A DNA stretch of 64,000 nucleotides from Linanthus parryae (Eukaryota; Streptophyta; Magnoliopsida; Ericales; Polemoniaceae): positions 22,913,359 through 22,977,358 of the forward strand of contig JALGPY010000008.1 in the NCBI GenBank assembly GCA_023055425.1. The letters run 5' to 3'. The translations under genes were made by a program, and so were the position numbers. Positions within the stretch are counted from its first letter, which is position 1. Each line of letters opens with the position of its first letter. Shown in pieces: positions 10,500 through 18,553 of this stretch. The notes beneath the pieces were generated by a model. That model made no database searches. It was given only the letters and a program-made list of their open reading frames with translations, and was not told where the DNA came from.

Positions 10500-11783
10500 G
10501 ATGGATCAGGAAACGAGGAAATAGAGTTTCACGGCGACATCGATGGGATAAACGAGGAAACAGAGTTGGAGGCAGATGAGATCTCGGATGAAGAGTTGGA
10601 TGAAGGGGAGACGGATGAAGTAGAAGAGCAGTCTCGCTGGGATAGGCTACATGTTTTAACCCCTTTCACTGCAGACGGGCAGAATCCATTTTTTGAAGTA
10701 GGCGAGCACAAGGAAAAAGAAGAGTGCTGGACCCCTCTGTCTATGTACACTGAAATGGTGCCCGTGTATGAATTGGACTACCTGCAACCAATGGAAGGCG
10801 GTCGATATCTGCTTCGAAACCGTGCAAGGATCCCTTGGGAGAAGACGCCGTACGCCAAATTATATAACCCGTCTATCGCTATCTTTGCGAACCATATGAA
10901 GCCTGGATTCTCCGTGGCCGACATGCGTAAGCAAGACCCCAAGTTGCATCGGTGTTTTGACATCTGGCTTAATGACGAAGATACACGTTACCCATATTTG
11001 GATTGTGGGATAAAGACAAGACCTAGGCCATTCTTCTGTTACATAATGGAAGTAGGAAAACTTTTCTGGTGGGAACATGCAGACGAATGCACGTATACCC
11101 AGAGGCTTAATTACTCAAAAAAGTTTGGCGCTCCAAGGACGGACACGGTTATTACGGATGAGGAGTGGTTCAAAGCTTTTCAAGTAGATTATGATTTTGA
11201 AACCCTAAAGAGTAACACTTTTGAATACTTTAGAGGTAACAAGCCTATGAGGGGTTCCAAGGGATCGCTTGCGAGGAGGTGGTTCATGCCTTGGAGGACT
11301 AAGCGGCTAGTGAAGGGATTTCAACAGTGGATTCTCGTTTACATAGACGTGTTCGAGAAGGGACGGATTTGTGTGAAGGTGTACGATCCAATGAGGTTTT
11401 CGGGGCGTCGTAATTGGGACTTGGATCGACTGTGCACAAATTTTCCGAGATTGCTGCAGGAGTTTGGGGAAGAGGAAGTTGCTAAGCGGGCCAAGTTTTG
11501 CCCGAGGGTCCTTAAGGTATTCAAATTGCTGAAGATTAAGGAGCCGAGACACCAATGTGATCTCCCAAGTTGCAGTGCGTTGTATATGTTGCGCATGATC
11601 GAGAAGGTCATCGAGGATCCCACAATTAGAGGAGAGTTTCAATCATACCAAGGGGACCAGAAGCTTATAAGGAAAGAATATGCGGTGGCAATATGGAAGA
11701 CTGCTTTTAGATTCATCACTGTAGACACACATGGCAATAGAATAGACCCGCCAGGAGAACCAATTTGGTATCCTTACGTGTAG
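10500..11783 (+). CDS. Second Ulp1-like (C48-fold) region with degenerate active site, last exon of the MULE gene
   Basis: A clean 427-codon exon follows an acceptor ending CTTCAG. It starts with a very acidic segment, then passes through a conserved-looking module: ITDEEWFKAFQVDYDFETL, then WRTKRLVKGFQQWILVYIDV, VKVYDPM and QCDLPSCSALYMLRMIE. The order and spacing match the plant C48 fold, where HW, YD and Q-x5-C carry the His, Asp and Cys. In this copy the His position is Gln (QQW), while the Asp and a Cys remain. It is therefore probably a protease-dead duplicate or a fused second protease-like domain. The frame has no stops, unlike the preceding domain. The link to the upstream exons is inferred from matching splice phases. 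Confidence 0.62.
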   Translation, partial: DGSGNEEIEFHGDIDGINEETELEADEISDEELDEGETDEVEEQSRWDRLHVLTPFTADGQNPFFEVGEHKEKEECWTPLSMYTEMVPVYELDYLQPMEGGRYLLRNRARIPWEKTPYAKLYNPSIAIFANHMKPGFSVADMRKQDPKLHRCFDIWLNDEDTRYPYLDCGIKTRPRPFFCYIMEVGKLFWWEHADECTYTQRLNYSKKFGAPRTDTVITDEEWFKAFQVDYDFETLKSNTFEYFRGNKPMRGSKGSLARRWFMPWRTKRLVKGFQQWILVYIDVFEKGRICVKVYDPMRFSGRRNWDLDRLCTNFPRLLQEFGEEEVAKRAKFCPRVLKVFKLLKIKEPRHQCDLPSCSALYMLRMIEKVIEDPTIRGEFQSYQGDQKLIRKEYAVAIWKTAFRFITVDTHGNRIDPPGEPIWYPYV

Positions 11784-11959
11784 TTGTATTCATGACTGAT
11801 TATTCCATCTTTTGTAATTGACGTGATCAATGAAATTTTTTTGTCATTATAGTTGATTTGCTTTTTTGTGATCAATGAAACAACCGATTCGAGCAATGAA
11901 ACAAATTATTAAAACAAATATTACAAGCACTGCCTAAAAAAAACTTTACTACAATAACA

Positions 11960-12206
11960 CAATAGTCATGGGGCGTATAGGTTGTGGTCAGGGCGTCTAA
12001 ATGGGCGCCTGTGTTGTGGACGGGGCGCATATGATTGGATATGTCTCTGCTAAACATGGGGGCGCCTACATTGGGGCGCCTAGAAGGGGGGGGGGGGGGG
12101 GCGCCCAACCATGATAATGTGGGGCGCCTACATGGGGGGCGCCTCTATACCCTAATTCGGGCGCCCTGTATCCTTATTAGGGCGCCCGAATAAGGCTATA
12201 CGCCCC
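11960..12206. repeat. GGCGCC-rich spacer with poly-G run and hairpin (12138-12206)
   Basis: GGCGCC occurs about eight times within 250 bases in otherwise AT-rich DNA, with a run of about 16 G near 12086-12101. The segment 12138-12206 folds on itself: arms of about 28 bases that both carry ATTCGGGCGCCC surround a loop of roughly 13 bases. It lies between the convergent MULE genes. Confidence 0.7.
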
Positions 12207-12449
12207 TATGGCTCCATATTCATTTTGTTTGACTTTTTGGTTCTATTTTGACATTACATTGCCGAAACAAGTGGCATGACTTAGTATGCACTGAATAGTT
12301 GACTATACTTTGACCACAACACCGACCGTTTACTTTTTCAGTGGACTACATTAAACTAGATAAGATTACAACCACCAAAACCAACTACAAAAGACTTAAA
12401 TATTACATCCGCAACTACTAAACTTGCATCAATCAATAAGCAACAAGTT

Positions 12450-13307
12450 TCAATCATGTGTAATTAGCCGGTCATCCTCCCTCGTCGGGCATGTCTTCAC
12501 GTTATGGCCTTCCTTATCACATCGAGAGCACTTGTGCTTCCTAGTACCATACCTACGTTTTTCTCCTTCAGACGGTATCCTGGTTGTCTGTGGTGCTCCA
12601 CGTTCAAGTCGGGATCCTCCGACAAACTTCCACCATCGTAACTAGGACCACCGACATTAGTGTCAAACAATCCTTCCGACGCTGTTGCATCCTGACATGT
12701 GTTGTTCGCCACCAAGACCGCTGTTTCGTTAAAACCGGCCTCCCAGGTTGGGCCTTCATGTTCCCCACCCCCGACATTCGTGTCAAGCGGTCCTTCCAAC
12801 GCTGCTGCATCCTGAAATGTGTTGTTCGCCACCAAGACCGCTGTTTCGTTAAAACTGGCCTCCCAGGTTGGGCCTTCATGTTCCTGACTATCATCAGTAA
12901 GTAACGGACGAAGCTCCGAATTTCCCTGCGAGGATTCATCTTCTGCAAATACTGTCCCCCAGCTGCAACCGAGCCGTCATTGTCGTACTTGGCAAACATG
13001 GGAACGATCTCCTTTGGTTCATATGTCTCAAATATTAACAAAACATCGTCTTCGTCGGTGATTTCTGATGGCTCATACTGCTGCATCCCTTGTCGCATGT
13101 AACTTAACTCTATGAATGGAGCTAGGTGCTTGTCCAATCCCATTCTCGAAGCAACTCGTTCCTTCAGACTATGGAGTGTGGGAATTTCCTCCTGTTTCAG
13201 CACCATCGTCTTCGATTTGTAGTTCACGCCGCGTGCGTAGAAAAAATTTCCATTGACGAGCTCCCAAACTCCATTCCACATGAGTTGCACAGTGATTTTC
13301 CCCATTC
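12450..13307 (-). pseudogene. mudrA-type MULE transposase remnant lacking the catalytic domain
   Basis: Mutator-type transposases normally have an N-terminal domain, a linker, a DDE domain and a C-terminal SWIM/zinc knuckle. Here the N-terminus is clear from ATG 13305 just after an acceptor CTGCAG: MGKITVQLMWNGVWELVNG, then NYKSKTMVLKQEE. After a one-base shift near 12955 comes an acidic linker with a 40-residue tandem duplication (period 120 bp, 12645-12885). Another one-base shift leads straight to a zinc knuckle, CSRCDKEGHNVKTC (C-x2-C-x4-H-x4-C), and a stop at 12450. The whole DDE region is missing. It is an internal-deletion derivative that could still encode a DNA- or RNA-binding fragment at most. 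Confidence 0.75.
12645..12885 (-). repeat. 120-bp tandem duplication in the transposase linker
   Basis: Two nearly identical 120-bp units (both holding TTCGTTAAAACnGGCCTCCC on the plus strand, at about 12726 and 12846) encode 40-residue repeats with FNETAVLVANNT. Because 120 is a multiple of three the duplication keeps the reading frame. Confidence 0.8.
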
Positions 13308-13586
13308 CTGCAGATAACCGAAAAGTCAATAATGTCAACGGTCAACTAAGAAGTCACAAGTCAACACTAAACGTCTCCAACTATGTGAAATGAAGTCAAA
13401 GGTCAACTGAAATTTCAACGGGAACGCAAAACATAACTTTGAAGTGAACGATCAACTTGAAAGTCAACTATAAAAGTCCGAGGTCAAAATGTATTCCATT
13501 TTACCCCCCCAGGGCGCCTAAGTGTATGCCCAGGGCGTCTGAAACTATACACGGGCGTATATATCACCCCCCCAGGACGCCTAAGT

Positions 13587-14029
13587 GTATGCCCGAAGTT
13601 CAAACTGAGTCATTCACTTATGGGGCATCTAGGGGCGCCCTAATCTAGGCGCCCCTAGATGCCCCATAGGTGAATGACCCATTTTGATCTTCGGGCATAC
13701 AGAGGGGCGTCTGTAACCAAACACGGGCGCCTAAGTGTATGCCCCAAGCTCAAAACTAGTCTTTCACCTATGGGGCATCTAGGGGCGCCTAGGTTAGGGC
13801 GCCCCTAGAAGCCCCATAGGTGAATGACTAATTTTGAGCTTGGGGCATACACTTAGGCGCCCGAAACCACACACGGGCGTATTTAACCCCCCCGGGCGCC
13901 TATGTGTATGCCCGAAGTTCAAAATGGGTTATTCGCCCATGGGCTTCTAGGGGCACCCTAATGTAGGCGCCCTTAGATGCCCCAATGGGTGAATATCTCA
14001 TTTTGAGATTCGGGCATATAGTGGGCGCC
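13587..14029. repeat. Array of three consecutive long hairpins (13587-13700, 13726-13861, 13895-14029)
   Basis: Each unit is a long inverted repeat with a tiny loop. Unit 2 is the best: arms of about 64 bases from GGCGCCTAAGTGTATGCCCC inward, only about four mismatches, loop under 10 bases. Unit 1 has arms of about 53 bases with about five mismatches; unit 3 has arms of about 64 bases with more mismatches. All share CTATGGGGCATCTAGGGGCG or close variants near the loop, so they are one family repeated in tandem. A half unit follows at about 14064-14095. They sit just upstream of the mudrA remnant, in the place of its promoter. Confidence 0.85.
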
Positions 14030-14504
14030 CATGACGGGTTATTGTACGCCCGTTATAGGTTCTGGACGCCCTCTGTATGCCCAAGCTCAAAATGGAACTT
14101 AAATCGTATTGGGGCTTCTTGTAGGGCTTCCAAAGACCTTCGCAATATCCTCAAGGTGAATCTCATACTATTTTCAGAACATCTCCGAAAATGTTGAAAA
14201 ATGAATATACGAATTTTTTCAAAATACTACTTTTGAAATGAAAAGATAAAACGAATGGATACTAAGGTTGATAAACTTACTCTTGTTTCCGACGGATTCG
14301 AAGTCTTCAAACGAACGAACTTTGTTTTTGTTTTGAAACCCAACAATGGAGGTTTTGGAATAGACTAGAGAGAGAAACAACAACTTTTGGGTGTCAAAAT
14401 TGATGAACTGAGGTACATTTTAAGGTTTGACATCTTAGGTAGTTGAATGTATTTATCATTTGAACAAGGTTGTTGAGTGAATTTAATTTTCTAGGGTGAG
14501 GGAG

Positions 14505-14531
14505 ATGTTGTTGTTGTTGTTGTTGTTGAAT

Positions 14532-14591
<60 letters not shown>
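14505..14591. repeat. Compound microsatellite (TTG)n-(GA)n
   Basis: About eight TTG/TGT units (14505-14528) are followed by nearly 30 GA units (14535-14591). Confidence 0.95.
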
Positions 14592-14594
<3 letters not shown>

Positions 14595-14768
14595 TGCATG
14601 CATGCAAATTTGGAGAAAAAATTCAGCAAAAAAATATTTGGGTAGGACCCCCTCTTGCCACATGAAAAACCTTAAAAAAACAAAGAGAGACCCACCATGG
14701 AGAAAATTTTAAAAAAATCAAATGGGACCCACTAACTATAACAAACCAAAAGTTAACTTATGATTATT

Positions 14769-14834
14769 AGTTGGTGGGTACTTCCCACCAACTTTTTGAA
14801 CTTATGGTTAATATGCACCACAAAGGTGCATATT
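14769..14834. repeat. Two adjacent perfect 25-bp hairpins
   Basis: 14769-14793 has 10-base arms AGTTGGTGGG/CCCACCAACT around TACTT. 14810-14834 has 10-base arms AATATGCACC/GGTGCATATT around ACAAA. They are 16 bases apart near the presumed right edge of the MULE. They might be transcription-terminating or transposon sub-terminal structures. Confidence 0.7.
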
Positions 14835-14886
14835 GGTTTTTTAACAAAAAACCCCCACAATTACCTTGTTAAGAAGAAAATGATTT

Positions 14887-15163
14887 TTTTATTTATTTTT
14901 TATTTTTTATTTTTGAGATATTGTTTTGTTATCAACTAAGTTTAAACCAGACGTCATGTAGGAGAAAATATTCGGTATCACGGGGATTCGGTGACGTGGT
15001 ATCCCGGAACATTCTAATTAGTTGGTTAATGTATGGAAATAATCACATGACCAACCAATTAAAATGTTCTGTGATACCAAATCATTGAAATCCCCGTGAT
15101 ACTGAATATTTTCTCGTCATGTAGGAGCTTCCAACGCATTACCACTTGAGCTACCATTCTATT
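14887..15163 (-). repeat. tRNA-derived SINE-like element interrupted by a MITE
   Basis: The flanks of the MITE at 14962-15115 join into a unit closely matching 29789-29876: TTTTGAGATATTGTTTTGT, a box-B remnant, CTTCCAACGC and TACCACTTGA. On the minus strand this has box-A-like and box-B-like tRNA promoter motifs and ends in A-rich sequence (T-rich 14887-14915 on plus). Confidence 0.55.
14962..15115. mobile_element. Mutator-type MITE, 154 bp, with perfect 9-bp target duplication
   Basis: Terminal inverted repeats run nearly the whole element (GAGAAAATATTC at one end, GAATATTTTCTC at the other; arms of about 65 bases with some mismatches). GTCATGTAG is present on both sides (14953-14961 and 15116-15124). 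A 9-bp duplication is the mark of Mutator-superfamily transposition. It inserted into a SINE-like element. Confidence 0.88.
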
Positions 15164-15667
15164 TGCATGAAATTTAATTCTCTACTTCCTGAAATTAATG
15201 TGACGAATATCTCTAATTTCATAATATCATATTTTGAATATATTTTTTGAAATAGTATTTTGAAGATATTAATTGACTCTCACACTCTATTTAAAGGGTA
15301 TTCTGGTATAAAATATTACACAATTCACATTCTTTCAAATGTCATCTCTATCTTCTCTATTGTTGATTTTATAACACGTTACTAGCACACTCGCACTACG
15401 GACAAGAAGATTTACAAAAAAAAAAAATGTAAGCGTTAGTTTGTTACACTACAAAAAATTCGTCTGTTCCGGCCCCTGCACATATGTCCCATCTTCCTAG
15501 GCTTGTCAGGTAAAGGCGTGGCAATTCCTCATGGTTGTTCCACGTATTTTCAAATTAAAAGTGTATTTGCCGTGTCTGGCTAATGTTTGTATAATCCCAT
15601 TCCAGTTAGAGAGGTATGTGATCCGATCTGAATTACTAGGTGTATGATCCTTCCTCCTCTTAATCTA
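15164..15667. other. AT-rich spacer, no gene recognised
   Basis: A/T-rich DNA with a poly-A run near 15417-15428 and no open frame of interest. It could be part of the downstream body of the LINE remnant that follows, but I see no homology to support that. Confidence 0.35.
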
Positions 15668-16320
15668 TCAATCCACATCATATTTTGCGATTGTTCGTTC
15701 CAGTCTCTTAATGATATTCATGTGTTCTTCTTGCTTGTTGTTCCACGTGAATGGGAATTCTGCATAATCTTGATCTAAGAGCTCAAAGTCATTTAAAGAT
15801 AAGTTAAAATCACTTAGCTTGTTGTACGGGATGCCCATTCCACATTCTATCTCTGCGATGGATGGTATTACGTTAAAATCACCACAATGCACAAGGCACA
15901 TCTTGGATGCTGCTTCTTTCTTCTCAAGAGTTTCCACGAGTTCTTATTTTGGGAAGACAATGGGTCACCATAAAATTCACTAAGCTTCCATATAAAATCA
16001 GCTTCCTCTTCAGTGAATGCATTAATATGCCAGTGAGAGAATGAGTGTAGCGAAACTTTCACGTGGACATCCCACAAACAGTGTTAGCCCTCTTTTCGAC
16101 CATGAGCATTCGTAAAGATCCAATTTGCATTCTCTACCTTCTTCTTTATCTAATCTATCTCGTGGACAAAGAGCTTGGTTTCCATGAGAAAAATAAACTT
16201 GGAGAAAATGAGAACTTCTCGTTCCATGTACGTTCCAACCGAGCATACTCATTGTTCTCATCGTGCTGACTAGGAGCCTCCGCAGTTGTCTCATGGTTGG
16301 TTTTAGAGGTCCCTATTGCA
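15668..16320 (-). pseudogene. L1-type LINE endonuclease fragment, frameshifted
   Basis: Read on the minus strand, pieces of an AP-endonuclease domain follow one another in different frames: LGWNVHG (start of the domain), GLTLFVGCPRES, FIWKLSEFYGDP, SWKLLRRKK, CLVHCGDFNVI and EFPFTWNNKQEEH. These are the usual landmarks of plant L1 ORF2 N-termini. At least two frame changes separate them, and no reverse transcriptase follows. A dead 5' fragment. Confidence 0.72.
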
Positions 16321-16680
16321 TCATTTCTTGTTTTATTTAGTGCTGTCAATAGCTTTTTTTTTTCAAGATCCATTGATCTTATTTTATTTCCCCTCTTGAG
16401 CTGGTGGTGGTAATGGTGGGTTGGCTGAAATTTTCGCCTTCCTTTTTGGGGACAGTGGAATCTTCCTCTACTGTGTCCCTGCCCCCACCCTTCTCGCTTG
16501 TTCCGTCCAATTACCCACTGGTCTAATATGTCGAGCCTTGAAATTAACTATTGTCCGATTCCCATCTTATTTAGTTCCAATTGTGTGAATGATAGTAGCT
16601 ACCCCTTTTATCTCCCTTTGGACTTCCTCCCTATTTCATGGCTAAGTTTGGAATTGTCAGAACGCCAATGGAACTCGTTA

Positions 16681-17079
16681 TGTTATGACTCTCACCTCAC
16701 GAACGATAACGAAACAATGCAATCACACAAGATTTATGTGCCCCTCTAGCACAAAAGTATGCTAACTACGTTCACGGGGAAGAAAAAACATTATTCACTG
16801 AGTAGGAACGTTTCACAATGCTTAGATACGTTTACAGGACCCCAAATGATCCTTTTATACGCCCTAAAACCGCCCCGATGCAAAACAACCCAGCCCCTAT
16901 TTGCCGCCTCCAGGATCTCTTCGTGCGAAGACCATTCGTGCGAAGAGTTTCCTATTTTGAGACAACATACCATTCTACGAAGACGTTTGTTTTCCTGGCA
17001 TCCTCCTGCGAAGACATCCTGAGCTTCACTTCTTTGCGCTCATTTGGTTATCTTCTAACTTCAAGTCATAATTTCAACA
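16681..17079 (-). mobile_element. Solo LTR of a Ty1/copia family, with 5-bp target duplication
   Basis: The 399-bp unit starts and ends TG...CA (TGTTATGACTC on the left, TTTCAACA on the right, plus strand) and is flanked by perfect CGTTA duplications (16676-16680 and 17080-17084). On the minus strand it matches the LTR at 51045-51528, including GAGCGCAAAGAAGTGAAGC, a TATAAAAGGATC box and TCTTGTGTGATTGCAT. No internal region is left, so the element was removed by LTR-LTR recombination. Confidence 0.88.
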
Positions 17080-17329
17080 CGTTAGTATATGTGAATGAGT
17101 AGGTCCGTGAAAATATTGAAAATGATTGTAATTTGAAACAATATAATCATTAAAAGACAAAACAAGATGACAAACATGACCAACAAAATAGGCCTATGGA
17201 CGGAGTATTTATCAGCAAATCCTCAATAATAATAATTATTACAGAGAAAAGTTATTACTCTACTTTGGCTGGATACTTTCGAAGGATTAGAACTATGCCC
17301 TCCTATTTTTGTTTATAAACCCAAGCAAT

Positions 17330-18553
17330 CCCTTCCCAACACATGAAGAAAGAAAACCCAACTGAAGAGCAAATTTTGTGACGCAGACGACGACGGTGGA
17401 GCTCGAAGCCAACTCTCTCTCGTCGTCACCGTCGCCTCATTCGCTCCGGCCAGTTCTTTCACAGGTGACCCTCCGAATGACGCCGCCTCTCTGCTAGACC
17501 GACTTTTAGGTAACCTCTCTCGCTTCAAATTGTACAAGTTTCTACTGAACCCTAGGTTTATCAATCTTCGAATAATTCGATTCAGAACATCCAAATTGAT
17601 TCAATCTTTGTACAATTGAGGTCATGTGTATAATCTCGAACCCTCGAAAGTCCTTTTTTGTAAAACATATATTGCATGCTTGAAGTTCGGTTTTCTGATT
17701 TCAGATATCAAATTGAAAAGTTATACAATAGGGCCTGAAACACAGGAATTTCATAATACTTGGACTATAGATAGTAGCCAATGGTCCTTGTTTTGACTTG
17801 TCATGTATTGAAAATGCAATAATCATTCTTTTCTCTCCTGACCCATGTTATAATTATGCCCTTTATATTAATGAGTCATGCATTGACAGACGAAGGACCA
17901 GTTTACATGTTCACAATGACTTTCTAAAATAAGTGTGACAAAATTGTATGAAATGGTGGCTGAAATTTGACATGAGAGTTGAGACTAGTTACCCCGTTAG
18001 AACTAACGACCGTGGATACGGTTTTAGACTCCAGACCAACATTCTTGTCATCTATGTGCGTAGTTAAATGAGAAGGTATTTTTATTCTTGATATAATGAA
18101 GAAAATATTCTTGAAGAATCAGTTCTGTAACTGCTTAACTTGTTGGAAAACCTCTGATTAGTTGATAGTCTAATCATTTTGATTGAGAAAGACATTATTA
18201 ATGGCACATCAAGTGATGCAGATTATAGGGACTTCAAAACATGAGAAATTGGATAATGGTTAACTTGGGCTTTTTGCATCCAAAAATGCAGGACAAGTTT
18301 TGAGTATATCGGATTATAAGACAGTTGTGCATCTTTGGTAAAAACATTGCTCAAACTTGTACACGTGCTTTAACATTTTCTAGTTAAGTACTCGATTTGT
18401 GTTTGTTATTATATTTATAAAACATATTTTATGATCTTTGACTTAGTCCCTAACACTGACATTTCTTGGTTGTCGCTACAGGGCAGTTCAGATCAGCAAG
18501 AAAAAAACCTCTGGAAGTATCAGAGATTGGGGGAAAACAAGAGCTGCAAAGAC
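17330..18553 (+). promoter_or_regulatory. 5'-UTR exon and first intron of the PCFS4-like gene
   Basis: A C/T- and GC-richer stretch (about 17330-17509) ends at a donor AG|GTAACC at 17510. A weaker alternative donor CAG|GTGACC lies at 17465. The next exon begins at 18482 after CGCTACAG and runs 72 bases to the ATG. The transcription start is not resolved. Confidence 0.5.

Larger units (their letters stand above)
6660..14850. mobile_element. Decayed Mutator-like element (MULE) carrying Ulp1/DUF1985 and mudrA remnants
   Basis: Two convergent genes typical of Ulp1-bearing plant MULEs lie together: a plus-strand DUF1985 plus C48-protease gene (6834-11783) and a minus-strand mudrA-type transposase remnant (12450-13307). 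Both are damaged. The transposase lacks its catalytic DDE domain, so the element could not move by itself. The spacer and the region upstream of the transposase are GC-rich, full of GGCGCC, and carry long hairpins. I could not find terminal inverted repeats or a 9-bp target duplication, so the outer limits are approximate. Confidence 0.65.

Noticed and set aside
12584..12904. 106-residue plus-strand open frame with internal repeats
   Set aside because: It is the complement of the duplicated transposase linker; the minus-strand reading gives the acidic MULE linker.
6540..14870. Terminal inverted repeats of the MULE
   Set aside because: I compared the AT-rich flanks by eye (6540-6660 against 14690-14870 reversed) and found only short, unconvincing matches; element ends left open.
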